From the NCBI GenBank assembly GCA_934230055.1, contig CAKQEE010000026.1, forward strand, positions 1 through 10,308: a DNA stretch of 10,308 bases. The letters run 5' to 3'. Both the position numbers and the translations under genes were made by a program. This stretch comes from an uncultured Clostridia bacterium (GTDB lineage Bacteria > Bacillota > Clostridia > Christensenellales > Borkfalkiaceae). Below the pieces are notes generated by a model. That model ran no database searches. It worked only from the letters and a program-made list of their open reading frames with translations, and had not been told where the DNA came from. Below are positions 1 through 6,845 of the stretch, in pieces (the first letter of the stretch is position 1; each line of letters opens with the position of its first letter).

Positions 1-1491
1 CCCGTCGTTACCGTTATGGGACACGTGGACCACGGCAAAACTTCTATTCTCGACAGAATAAGAAAAACAAACGTCACCGCGGGCGAAGCGGGCGGTATTA
101 CGCAGCATATCGGCGCGTATCAGGTTACGGTCGGCAAAAACGCCATAACCTTCCTCGATACCCCGGGACACGCGGCGTTCACGGCGATGCGTGCGCGCGG
201 CGCGCAGGCTACCGATATAGCGGTACTCGTAGTCGCGGCGGACGACGGTATTATGCCGCAGACGGTAGAGGCGATAAACCACGCGAAAGCGGCAGACGTT
301 CCCATAATCGTTGCGGTGAATAAGATAGATAAGCCCGAAGCGAATATAGAGCGCGTTAAAACACAACTCACCGAAAACGGGCTTTTACCCGAAGAATGGG
401 GCGGCGACGCCATAATTTGTCCCGTTTCCGCAAAAACGGGCGCAGGCTTCGACGAGCTTTTAAACAGCATCAACCTCGTTGCGGAAATTAAAGACCTTAA
501 AGCCAACCCGAAGCGCAACGCGAAGGGCGTGGTTATAGAAGCAAAGCTTGACGCGAACAAAGGACCTATCGCAACGGTACTCGTTCAGAACGGTACGCTT
601 AAAGTGGGCGATAGCTTTATCGTCGGCACCGTAACGGGTAAAGTCCGCGCGATGGTAGACGACAAGGGCAGAAGAGTGAATTCCGCAGGACCTTCCGTTC
701 CCGTTTCCGTAATGGGATTAGAGGACGTGCCGAACGCGGGCGATATTCTTTACGTCGGCGATCAGGATAAGCTGGTTAAGATGGTTGCGGAAGAGCGCAA
801 GAACAAAGAGCGCGAAAATATGATAAAAGCTTCTTCCAAGCTCACGCTGGACGACGTGTTCGGCAAAATGGCGGAAGGAGAAATGAAAGTTCTCAACATT
901 ATCGTAAAAGCGGACGTTCAAGGCTCCGTGGAAGCGGTTAAGCAGTCGCTCGAAAAACTTTCGGACGACGAAGTGAGAGTGAACGTGATTCACGCGGCGG
1001 CCGGCGCTATAAAAGAGTCCGATATAATGCTTGCCGAATCTTCCAAGGCGATAATCATAGGCTTTAACGTGCGCCCCGACAGCAACGCGAAAGCGATTGC
1101 GGAAAGAAGCGGTGTGGATATAAGGCTTTACCGCATAATTTACGAAGCGATAGACGACGTGAAAAAGGCTCTTAAAGGGATGCTCGCGCCCAAGATTACC
1201 GAAACTTATCTCGGCAAGGCGGAGGTTCGCGAAGTATTCAAGATTACGGGCGTCGGTCAGGTCGCGGGTTGCTACGTTACGGAAGGGAAAATCGTTCGCA
1301 GCGGCAAACTCCGCATTTATCGCGACGACGTTATGATTTGTGAGGGTAACGTTCTTCAATTAAAACGTTTCAAAGACGACGTGAAAGAGGTCGCGCAGGG
1401 CTTCGAGTGCGGTATTTCGATAGAGAAATTCAACGACATCAAGGTCGGAGACTTTATCGAATGTTACAGCATAGAAGAAAGCAAGGAGTAA
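1..1491 (+). CDS. infB: Translation initiation factor IF-2, 5'-truncated
   Basis: IF-2 is the GTPase that brings initiator fMet-tRNA to the 30S subunit and promotes 50S joining. The reading frame is open from base 1, so this is the C-terminal 496 residues of a longer protein; the variable N-terminal region lies upstream of the window. The GTPase motifs are all present: GHVDHGKT (residues 7-14 of the fragment), GGITQHIG for switch I, DTPGH (53-57), NKID (107-110) and SAKTG (143-147). After the G domain come a beta-barrel domain II (about 165-250), the linker helix rich in Lys/Glu, domain III (about 290-385, VQGSVEAVKQSL) and the C-terminal fMet-tRNA-binding barrel (about 395-496, GKAEVREVFKITGVGQVAGC). 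The first ATG in frame (base 16) is internal to the P-loop strand and is not the true start. The stop codon sits two bases before the rbfA start, so the genes are probably translated together. Confidence 0.98.
   Translation, partial: PVVTVMGHVDHGKTSILDRIRKTNVTAGEAGGITQHIGAYQVTVGKNAITFLDTPGHAAFTAMRARGAQATDIAVLVVAADDGIMPQTVEAINHAKAADVPIIVAVNKIDKPEANIERVKTQLTENGLLPEEWGGDAIICPVSAKTGAGFDELLNSINLVAEIKDLKANPKRNAKGVVIEAKLDANKGPIATVLVQNGTLKVGDSFIVGTVTGKVRAMVDDKGRRVNSAGPSVPVSVMGLEDVPNAGDILYVGDQDKLVKMVAEERKNKERENMIKASSKLTLDDVFGKMAEGEMKVLNIIVKADVQGSVEAVKQSLEKLSDDEVRVNVIHAAAGAIKESDIMLAESSKAIIIGFNVRPDSNAKAIAERSGVDIRLYRIIYEAIDDVKKALKGMLAPKITETYLGKAEVREVFKITGVGQVAGCYVTEGKIVRSGKLRIYRDDVMICEGNVLQLKRFKDDVKEVAQGFECGISIEKFNDIKVGDFIECYSIEESKE
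1483..1488 (+). promoter_or_regulatory. Ribosome binding site of rbfA inside infB
   Basis: AAGGAG lies in the last codons of infB, directly before its TAA, with 4 bases between it and the rbfA ATG at 1493. Ribosomes finishing infB would therefore cover the rbfA start, which suggests translational coupling. It also fixes the rbfA start. Confidence 0.75.
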
Positions 1492-1492
1492 A

Positions 1493-1936
1493 ATGAGAGC
1501 GAGAGTAAACAAGTCGGTCGCAAGAACGGACAGACTTAACGCGGAGTTCAAAAAAGAGATTTACGAAATTATTTCACGGCGGCTTAAAAATCCGCTCGTT
1601 ACCGAAATGTTCTCCGTTCTCCGCGTAGATTGTACCAAGGATTTGTCCCACGCGAAGGTATATTTAAGCGTATTTTCGACTTCGGAAGAAAAGCGCGCCG
1701 AAACCTTTAACGCGATTAAGGGAGACGCGAAAAAAATCCGTAGCGAGCTTTCGCGTTCCATGCATATAAGAACCGTTCCCGAACTCGATTTCGTTTCGGA
1801 CGATTCTATGGAATATTCCGCTAAAATGGATAAGATTTTTTCTTCTCTTACTTACGGAGATAATTCGGAAGAAAACTCGGAAGCCGAACGCGAAAACGGG
1901 CAGGAAAACGAAAAAGACGGCGGAACGAATCAGTAA
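1493..1936 (+). CDS. rbfA: Ribosome-binding factor A
   Basis: RbfA binds the 30S subunit near the 5' helix of 16S rRNA and helps its late maturation, especially in the cold. The 147-residue protein has the small KH-like fold of the family. It starts with the basic R-V-N-K...R-x-x-R-L-N-x-E-F segment, followed by the family signatures V-T-E-M-F-S-V-L-R-V-D (about 36-46), DLSHAKVYLSVF (about 50-61) and R-T-V-P-E-L-D-F-x-x-D-D-S (about 93-105). Residues from about 122 onward are a disordered, Glu/Asn-rich tail (EENSEAERENGQENEKDGG), which makes the protein somewhat longer than the usual 115-130 residues. The ATG at 1493 follows infB by one base and has an AAGGAG site. Position after infB is the standard arrangement in Bacillota and other phyla. 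Confidence 0.95.
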   Translation: MRARVNKSVARTDRLNAEFKKEIYEIISRRLKNPLVTEMFSVLRVDCTKDLSHAKVYLSVFSTSEEKRAETFNAIKGDAKKIRSELSRSMHIRTVPELDFVSDDSMEYSAKMDKIFSSLTYGDNSEENSEAERENGQENEKDGGTNQ

Positions 1937-1992
1937 ACCGATCGGCAAACGAAAGTCGGCGAAATTCGATAAAATAAAAGACGGAAAGAACG

Positions 1993-2943
1993 ATGATAAG
2001 CAAAGAAACGCTTGTAAAGAGACTTAAAACGGAGAAAAAAGTCGCGCTGTTTATACACGTAAGACCGGACGGCGACTGCGTGGGCAGCGGGCTTGCGCTT
2101 AAACTCGCGCTCGAAAGCGCGGGCGTTCCCGCGGAAGTTTTTTGTTCCGACCCCGTTCCCGAACGTTTTTTCTTTCTGGAAGAAGCAAAGCTTATAAAAA
2201 GGGATTTTTCGCCCGAAGGGTTTTCGGCGTTCGTTGCCGTCGATTGCGCGGATATTTTCAGACTCGGCGACTTTGCGGAAGTTTTCAGAGCGCAAAAAAA
2301 CACTTACGAAATAGATCACCATATAAGCAACACGCACTTTTCGCGGTATAACTACGTGATGGAGCGCGGCGCGAATTGCGAAAACGTGATGGAGCTTATA
2401 GAGGATTTCGGCGTTACCATAACGGACAGAATCGCCAACCTGCTTATGACGGGTATTATGACGGATACCGGCAATTTCAGGCATAAAAACGTCACGCCCG
2501 ATACCCTTTATAAAAGCGGCAAGCTTCTTGCGGCAGGCGCGGATATGAATAAAATCGCCTACTATATGTTTTCGGCGCAAAGTAAAGAAAGGGCAAAGCT
2601 TTTCGGACTTACAATGTCCGCTATTCGCTATTTTGAAGAGGGAAAAATAGCCGTCGCTTCGGTGCGGCGCGATATGCTGGAAAAAACCGGCGCGCGTGCG
2701 GACGAGACGGAAGGTTTTATAGATTTCGTAATGGGCGTGTTCGGCGTTGAGGTCGGCGCGTGCGTTATGGAAACAGAAAAAGATAAATTCAAAGTCAGTT
2801 TAAGGTCTAAAAACGCGGACGTAAACGCCGTAGCGGGCGTATTCGGCGGCGGCGGACACGTTCTTGCAAGCGGGTGTCAGATTTTCGGCGAGTACGAAGA
2901 GGTGATAGACCGTCTTATATGCGCAATCAAGAGATTTATTTAG
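1993..2943 (+). CDS. nrnA: DHH/DHHA1 phosphoesterase, NrnA-type (oligoribonuclease / pAp phosphatase)
   Basis: NrnA-type enzymes degrade short RNA oligonucleotides to mononucleotides from the end, and many also dephosphorylate 3'-phosphoadenosine 5'-phosphate. They replace Orn in Bacillota. The 316-residue protein has the DHH domain motifs in order: HVRPDGDCVGS (His22, Asp26, Asp28), VAVDCAD (Asp84), the name-giving IDHHISN (Asp108-His109-His110) and GIMTDTGNF (Asp158). These are the manganese ligands of the family. The C-terminal DHHA1 domain has its substrate-binding loop GGGGHVLASGC (from residue 285). Length matches B. subtilis NrnA (about 313). It lies 56 bases after rbfA, with a weak purine-rich site (GGAAAGAA, 1983-1990) only 2 bases from the ATG. 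The rbfA-nrnA-truB order is typical of Clostridia. Substrate choice cannot be read from sequence, so the symbol is by family and position. Confidence 0.92.
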   Translation: MISKETLVKRLKTEKKVALFIHVRPDGDCVGSGLALKLALESAGVPAEVFCSDPVPERFFFLEEAKLIKRDFSPEGFSAFVAVDCADIFRLGDFAEVFRAQKNTYEIDHHISNTHFSRYNYVMERGANCENVMELIEDFGVTITDRIANLLMTGIMTDTGNFRHKNVTPDTLYKSGKLLAAGADMNKIAYYMFSAQSKERAKLFGLTMSAIRYFEEGKIAVASVRRDMLEKTGARADETEGFIDFVMGVFGVEVGACVMETEKDKFKVSLRSKNADVNAVAGVFGGGGHVLASGCQIFGEYEEVIDRLICAIKRFI

Positions 2944-3064
2944 AACGTTTTCGTCATTTTGGGACGGGCGAGCATCGGCGGGCTAACGAAGAATCTCGGA
3001 GAGAGGCAGAAAAGAGATTCTTCGTGGGCGTGGCAAGAGACAACGCTCGGAATGGCAAAACGTT
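2944..3064 (+). repeat. Degenerate palindromic (REP/MITE-like) intergenic element
   Basis: The base after the nrnA stop codon begins an imperfect inverted repeat. Outer arms: AACGTTTT at 2944-2951 pairs with AAAACGTT at 3057-3064, followed inward by CATT (2955-2958) and AATG (3051-3054). Inner arms: ACGAAGAATCTC at 2986-2997 pairs perfectly over 12 bases with GAGATTCTTCGT at 3014-3025, leaving a 16-base loop. The arms between these are not clearly complementary. The layout (CATT near the ends, CGAAGAATCTC near the centre) resembles the widespread intergenic repeat with GTCATTCTGAG and CGAAGAATCT ends that I recall from many genomes and metagenomes; this copy is divergent. It has no convincing reading frame. 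The hairpin is not followed by a T-run, so I do not call it a terminator. Confidence 0.8.
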
Positions 3065-3101
3065 TTTCGCGGAGCAAGAGACGACGCTTGGAATGAGAAA
3101 A
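3033..3101 (+). repeat. Tandem copy of the element's right arm (two 28-base units)
   Basis: The 28 bases at 3033-3060 (starting GCAAGAGACAACGCTCGGAA) recur at 3074-3101 with 24 of 28 identical, at a spacing of 41 bases. The second unit lacks the central GAGATTCTTCG segment, so it looks like a partial copy joined to the first element or left by recombination between copies. The overlap with the palindromic element is intentional: unit 1 is that element's right arm. Confidence 0.75.
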
Positions 3102-3123
3102 ATTTGATTATGACTTTTACCAA

Positions 3124-3981
3124 ATGAACGGATTTGTTAATATTTTTAAGCCGAGCGGGATTTCTTCCGCATACGCGACGGGCGCGGTGAAAAGAAAATT
3201 TAATACCCCGTGCGGGCATATGGGTACGCTGGATCCTATGGCTTCCGGAATTTTGCCCGTCGGAGTCGGTAAGGCTTCCAGACTTTTCAGGTTTATTACC
3301 GAAAAGAAAAAAACTTATCGTGCGCGTTATAAATTCGGCATTTTCACCGACACTTTGGACGTTACCGGAAAGATAGAAGCGACTACCGATAATATCCCCG
3401 CGGAAGCGGAAATTAAAGCCGCGCTCCCGCAGTTCGTCGGCGAAATCATGCAAAAGCCGCCGAAATATTCCGCAAAAAGCGTAGGAGGCAGGCGCGGGTA
3501 CGAGCTTGCGAGAAAAGGCGTGGAATTTGATCTCCCCGAAAAACAAGTCACCGTATACCGCTACGAATTTTTAGGCAAAACCGCAGACTGCGGTGAAAAC
3601 GAATTCGAGTTCGAGATAGAGTGCGGCGGCGGAACGTACATACGTTCGCTTGCGAGGGATTTGGGCGAAAAACTCGGTTCGCTTGCGGCGATGAGCGCGC
3701 TTATGAGAACTTCTTCGGGAATTTTTAACGCTAAAAATTGCGTAGGTTTAGAAGAGTTCAAAAACTGCGAAAATCCGGAAAGCTTTCTTATAAAGCCCGA
3801 GCTTACGGTAAACTTCCCCGAGATAGTTTTAAGCGAAAGGGAAGCGAGACGAATACTTAACGGAATATTCGACTATCGCGTTAAAGAGGACGGTTTATAC
3901 AAGGTTTTTAACGAAAAAGAATTTCTGGGTGTGGGGAGTGCCACGGACGGAATATTAAGGATAGAGGCGTATGTCAGATAA
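3124..3981 (+). CDS. truB: tRNA pseudouridine(55) synthase TruB
   Basis: TruB isomerises U55 in the T-loop of nearly all elongator tRNAs to pseudouridine and also acts as a tRNA-folding chaperone. The 285-residue protein has the family N-terminus NIFKPSGISS (6-15), the catalytic motif GHMGTLDPMASGILPV with nucleophile Asp37, the KPPKYSAKSVGGRRGYELAR motif (about 110-130) and GGGTYIRSLARDLGEKLG (about 169-186) with the tRNA-contact Arg. The C-terminus is a short PUA-like region. One small departure is YSAKS where many homologues have YSAxK. The next in-frame upstream codon of interest is a TGA at 3094-3096 with no start between, so ATG 3124 is the only reasonable start, and it fits the family N-terminus. 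No Shine-Dalgarno sequence precedes it. The gene overlaps ribF by 11 bases, as a coupled pair. Confidence 0.95.
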   Translation: MNGFVNIFKPSGISSAYATGAVKRKFNTPCGHMGTLDPMASGILPVGVGKASRLFRFITEKKKTYRARYKFGIFTDTLDVTGKIEATTDNIPAEAEIKAALPQFVGEIMQKPPKYSAKSVGGRRGYELARKGVEFDLPEKQVTVYRYEFLGKTADCGENEFEFEIECGGGTYIRSLARDLGEKLGSLAAMSALMRTSSGIFNAKNCVGLEEFKNCENPESFLIKPELTVNFPEIVLSEREARRILNGIFDYRVKEDGLYKVFNEKEFLGVGSATDGILRIEAYVR

Positions 3982-4873
3982 TTTAACAAAAACGGTGCTT
4001 GCGCTCGGTTATTTCGACAGCGTGCATAAGGGGCATAGAGTAGTTCTTTCGGAAGCGAAAAAGCTTGCGGACGAGCTTGGCGCAAAGCTTACCGTATTTA
4101 CATTTAAAGGCAACCTTAAAGCCGCGCTTTCCGGTGAAAAGGACAAATACGTTTACGGCTATAAAGAGCGCGAAGTCCTGTTTCGCGAACTCGGCGCGGA
4201 CGACGTGTTTTTCGCCCCCGTAGACTTTAACTTTTTATCGCTCGGCAAGCTCGCTTTCCTTAATAAAATGAATAAAAAGTACGAAATAGTCGGCTACGTT
4301 TGCGGCGAAGATTACCGTTTCGGCAAGTTCGGCGAGGGTAAGGTGAAAGACCTTGCCGCTTATGCCGAAAGCAAAAAACAAAGGCTTATCGTAGTGCCGC
4401 CCGTGCTTACGGAGGACGGAAGGAAAATTTCCACCACGTACATAAAACGTCTTCTTGCGGCGGGCGACCTTAAAAAAGCGAACGAAATGCTCGGAAGACC
4501 TTATTCTTTTACGGGAGTAGTTAAAGAGGGCAGAAAAGTCGGCACGGAAATGGGTTTTCCCACGGCGAACGTTATTCCCGATAAGGAAAAACAGCCCGTG
4601 AGAGACGGCGTTTACGCGGGGCATCTGTTTATAGAAGGAACCCGTTATAAAGCGGTTATAAACTACGGCACTCGCCCCACCTTCCACCTTTCCGATAAGC
4701 TTGCGGAAATACATATAATGGACTTTTCGGGCGATTTGTACGGCAAGGAAATTACCGTGTTTATGGACGCGTTTATTCGCGAAATCGTGCGTTTTTATTC
4801 CGAAGAAGAGCTTGCTCGCCGCATTAAGCAGGACGAGCAGGAAGTAAGAGAAGGAAAATTCGGCGAAATTTAG
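3971..4873 (+). CDS. ribF: Bifunctional riboflavin kinase / FAD synthetase
   Basis: RibF phosphorylates riboflavin to FMN and then adenylates FMN to FAD in the cytosol. The 300-residue protein has both domains. The N-terminal nucleotidyltransferase domain has LGYFDSVHKGH (12-22), the GxFDxxHxGH signature of the family, and the later segment GRKISTTYIKRLLAAGDL (the ISST/R-like motif). The C-terminal riboflavin kinase domain (from about 175) has GRPYSFTGVV, GFPTAN (195-200), NYGTRPTF and EIHIMDFSGDLYGKEITV, which are the ATP- and flavin-binding segments. The start at 3971 overlaps the end of truB by 11 bases; AAGG (3957-3960) and GAGG (3964-3967) upstream can serve as ribosome binding sites. 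In B. subtilis rpsO follows ribF; here it does not. No FMN riboswitch is possible in this position because there is no leader. Confidence 0.96.
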   Translation: MSDNLTKTVLALGYFDSVHKGHRVVLSEAKKLADELGAKLTVFTFKGNLKAALSGEKDKYVYGYKEREVLFRELGADDVFFAPVDFNFLSLGKLAFLNKMNKKYEIVGYVCGEDYRFGKFGEGKVKDLAAYAESKKQRLIVVPPVLTEDGRKISTTYIKRLLAAGDLKKANEMLGRPYSFTGVVKEGRKVGTEMGFPTANVIPDKEKQPVRDGVYAGHLFIEGTRYKAVINYGTRPTFHLSDKLAEIHIMDFSGDLYGKEITVFMDAFIREIVRFYSEEELARRIKQDEQEVREGKFGEI

Positions 4874-4913
4874 AAGATTTTTTCAAAGCGATTTGCGCAA
4901 CGAAAGTTTTTTC

Positions 4914-4918
4914 GGAGG
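4914..4918 (+). promoter_or_regulatory. Ribosome binding site of the endonuclease IV-like gene
   Basis: GGAGG with 5 bases to ATG 4924, in the 50-base gap after ribF. It is the best site near this start and sets the protein N-terminus at MTEFGPSGNSE, which matches the start of the TIM-barrel family. The rest of the gap holds two T-runs but no stem long enough for a terminator. Confidence 0.75.
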
Positions 4919-4923
4919 GTTAT

Positions 4924-5769
4924 ATGACGGAATTCGGACCGAGCGGAAATTCCGAAAAATTTTTCGCGGCGGGCAAAAAAACGAGCGAAGAATCCGCGCT
5001 GTGGGTAAAGAATATGGGGCTTGACTGCTTCGAGTATTCTTTCGGTAGGGGCGTGAGAATGACGGACGAGAGCGCGATTCGCATCGGCAACGCGTTCAAA
5101 AACGCTTCCGTGGACATAAGCGTGCATGCGCCGTATTATATAAACCTTGCAAATCCCTCGGAAGAGCTTATAGACAATTCTTTCGATTATATTCTCGATT
5201 CCGCAAAGAAAGAAAAGCTTCTCGGCGGTAAGCGCGTTGTGTTTCACCCCGCGTGTCAAGGCAAGGATACGAGGGAAGTCGCCGTTAAAAGAACTGCCGA
5301 AAGAATGAAAAGACTTTGCGACAGAATTTACGCGGCGGGGCTTGAGAATATGATTTTTTCGCCCGAAACAATGGGAAAAATCGCGCAAATCGGCACGATA
5401 GAGGAAATTACGGAATTTTGCAAGACGGACAAGGTTTTCGTTCCCGCGGTGGACTTCGGTCATGTGAACGCGAGGGAGGGCGGAAGTCTGAAAACGGCAA
5501 AAGATTACGAAGAAAGACTTTCTTTTATGATTTCCGAACTCGGCTACGAAAGAATGAAAAACTTTCACGTGCATTTTTCTAAAATAGAGTACGGCGCCAG
5601 GGGGGAGATAAGACACCTTACGTTCGAGGACGAACGTTTCGGGCCGGAATTTCCGCCGCTTGCGGAAACGCTTAAAAAGTTGAAACTCGAACCGTACGTT
5701 ATTTGCGAATCGGCAGGCACGCAGGACGAGGACGCGCTCGAAATGAAAAGAATATATTCGAGCTTATAA
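4924..5769 (+). CDS. Endonuclease IV-like TIM-barrel protein (AP endonuclease family 2)
   Basis: The 281-residue protein belongs to the xylose isomerase-like TIM-barrel/AP endonuclease 2 family, to which endonuclease IV (Nfo) belongs; Nfo cuts DNA 5' of abasic sites using three zinc ions. Visible ligand candidates, in order: His68 (SVHAPYY), His108 (VVFHPA), Glu148 (SPETMG), Asp177 and His180 (AVDFGHVNA), His215 (FHVHFSK), His231 (IRHLTF) and Glu262 (ICESAG). These match eight of the nine ligands known in E. coli Nfo. The ninth, the Asp of the Asp-x-His pair, is Ile229 here, with Glu228 next to it. The N-terminal FGPSGNSE and the HFSKIEYGARGEIRH stretch look like a clostridial subfamily annotated as deoxyribonuclease IV. 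Activity on abasic DNA is therefore likely but not certain; a sugar-phosphate isomerase role is a less likely alternative. It is followed 11 bases later by pepP. Confidence 0.82.
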   Translation: MTEFGPSGNSEKFFAAGKKTSEESALWVKNMGLDCFEYSFGRGVRMTDESAIRIGNAFKNASVDISVHAPYYINLANPSEELIDNSFDYILDSAKKEKLLGGKRVVFHPACQGKDTREVAVKRTAERMKRLCDRIYAAGLENMIFSPETMGKIAQIGTIEEITEFCKTDKVFVPAVDFGHVNAREGGSLKTAKDYEERLSFMISELGYERMKNFHVHFSKIEYGARGEIRHLTFEDERFGPEFPPLAETLKKLKLEPYVICESAGTQDEDALEMKRIYSSL

Positions 5770-5770
5770 C

Positions 5771-5775
5771 GAGGG
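5771..5775 (+). promoter_or_regulatory. Ribosome binding site that decides the pepP start
   Basis: GAGGG with 5 bases to ATG 5781, just after the preceding stop codon. The frame is open further upstream to an ATG at 5703, but that would overlap the previous gene by 67 bases and add an Arg-rich segment with no family counterpart. This site favours 5781. Confidence 0.7.
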
Positions 5776-5780
5776 CTAAT

Positions 5781-6824
5781 ATGAAATATTTAAATCTCGG
5801 CGCGGGCGAAGCCGCGCTCATAACGGACAGACTTACGAGAAAATATTTGTCGGGCTTCGACCTTGCGGAAGGCGTTTTGATTTTATGCGCCGAAAGCTCC
5901 GCCTACTTTACGGACGCAAGGTATTATTATGCGGCGGAAAGTAAAATAGCCGCGGCGGGCGCAGAACCCGTGCTTCTTAAAGCGGAAGCTCTTAAAGATT
6001 TTATAAAAAGTCTCGATATAAAAACTTTATATATAGATTACGACAGAACGACCGTTTCCGAATACGAAAGGTATAAGGAATTCGGCTCGGAAATTAAAAA
6101 CTGTGCAGAAAGAATAATGGCTCTTCGCGCGGTGAAAAGCGATAAAGAACTCGAATATACCCGCGTTGCGTGCGACATTATTCAAAAAGCTTACTATGCG
6201 GCGATGAAGCTTGTTAAAACGGGCGTTACCGAAAGAGAAATCGCGGAGGCGATACGCGCGGAAATAAAAAGTCTCGGCGGCGAGGGCGAATCCTTTGAGA
6301 CGATAGTGGCTTTCGGCGCGAACGCGGCGATACCGCACCACGAAACGGGCGAAACACGCCTTAAAGAAAACGAGGCAATTCTCGTAGATACGGGCGCGGT
6401 TTATAACGGATATTGTTCGGACTTTACAAGGACTGCATTTTTCGGTACTCCGAGCGAAGAATTCGTAAACGCTTATAACGCTACCCTACGAGCCAACCTT
6501 GCGGCTTTCGAGGGCATAAGCGCGGGAATGGGCGGTGCGGAAGCGGATAAGATAGCGATAGACGTTTTATCGGAACGCGGCTACGGCGAATATTTTACAC
6601 ACTCTTTGGGACACGGCGTGGGAATGGAAATTCACGAACGCCCTACTCTTTCGCCAAGGTCGAAAGATACTTTGAAAGAGGGCGCGGTGTTCACGATAGA
6701 ACCGGGGGTATATTTAAACGAAAAATTCGGTATCAGAATAGAAGATACCGCGTTCATACATAACGGCAAAGCGGAAAGATTTTTTACCGATAGTAAAGAA
6801 CTTTCCATAATAAAAGAAAAATAA
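5781..6824 (+). CDS. pepP: Xaa-Pro aminopeptidase (peptidase M24B)
   Basis: Aminopeptidase P-type enzymes remove the N-terminal residue from peptides whose second residue is proline, in the cytosol, using two metal ions. The 347-residue protein has an N-terminal creatinase-like domain (about 1-115), the linker RAVKSDKELEYTRVA, and a C-terminal pita-bread catalytic domain. All five metal ligands are present: Asp203 (VDTGA), Asp214 (CSDFTRT), His278 (LGHGVGMEIHE), Glu307 (TIEPGVY) and Glu321 (RIEDTAF). The conserved PHH (IPHHETG) before them is also present. Length fits the short bacterial form (about 350-360). There is no signal peptide. It precedes efp by 21 bases, the usual order in Bacillota; one link is that polyproline-containing proteins need EF-P for synthesis and prolidases for turnover. 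That functional link is inference. Confidence 0.94.
   Translation: MKYLNLGAGEAALITDRLTRKYLSGFDLAEGVLILCAESSAYFTDARYYYAAESKIAAAGAEPVLLKAEALKDFIKSLDIKTLYIDYDRTTVSEYERYKEFGSEIKNCAERIMALRAVKSDKELEYTRVACDIIQKAYYAAMKLVKTGVTEREIAEAIRAEIKSLGGEGESFETIVAFGANAAIPHHETGETRLKENEAILVDTGAVYNGYCSDFTRTAFFGTPSEEFVNAYNATLRANLAAFEGISAGMGGAEADKIAIDVLSERGYGEYFTHSLGHGVGMEIHERPTLSPRSKDTLKEGAVFTIEPGVYLNEKFGIRIEDTAFIHNGKAERFFTDSKELSIIKEK
6783..6811 (+). promoter_or_regulatory. Possible promoter for efp inside the end of pepP
   Basis: TTTACC (6783-6788), 17 bases, then CATAAT (6806-6811). This is 4 of 6 and 5 of 6 matches to the sigma-70/sigma-A boxes with ideal spacing, and would start RNA near 6818, shortly before the efp ribosome binding site. 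A weak call: such matches occur by chance in A/T-rich coding ends. It would give efp expression independent of the long upstream operon. Confidence 0.3.
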
Positions 6825-6830
6825 ACCTTT

Positions 6831-6836
6831 AAGGAG
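6831..6836 (+). promoter_or_regulatory. Ribosome binding site of efp
   Basis: AAGGAG with 9 bases to ATG 6846, a near-ideal site and stronger than those of its neighbours in this operon, in keeping with the abundance of EF-P. Confidence 0.8.
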
Positions 6837-6845
6837 AAAACAACA

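Noticed and set aside
718..1359. A 213-codon antisense open frame opposite infB
   Set aside because: It covers conserved IF-2 domains and shows no protein family features.
1930..2580. A 216-codon antisense open frame opposite nrnA
   Set aside because: Composition typical of a reverse-frame shadow (Arg, His, Phe, Lys), and nrnA motifs account for the region.
2986..3025. Inner hairpin of the repeat as an intrinsic terminator after nrnA
   Set aside because: The stem is A/T-rich with a 16-base loop and is followed by TGGGCGTGG rather than a T-run; the operon appears to continue.
2874..3107. A 77-codon plus-strand frame across the nrnA end and the repeat
   Set aside because: It overlaps nrnA, consists mostly of translated repeat sequence and is rich in Arg and Glu without any motif.
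4870..5616. A 248-codon antisense open frame opposite the endonuclease IV-like gene
   Set aside because: It is rich in His, Arg and Phe, has no recognisable motif and mirrors a gene whose own frame has clear family motifs.
5703..5780. Longer N-terminus for the aminopeptidase from ATG 5703
   Set aside because: The extra 26 residues overlap the preceding gene, do not resemble the family and lie before a good GAGGG site for ATG 5781.
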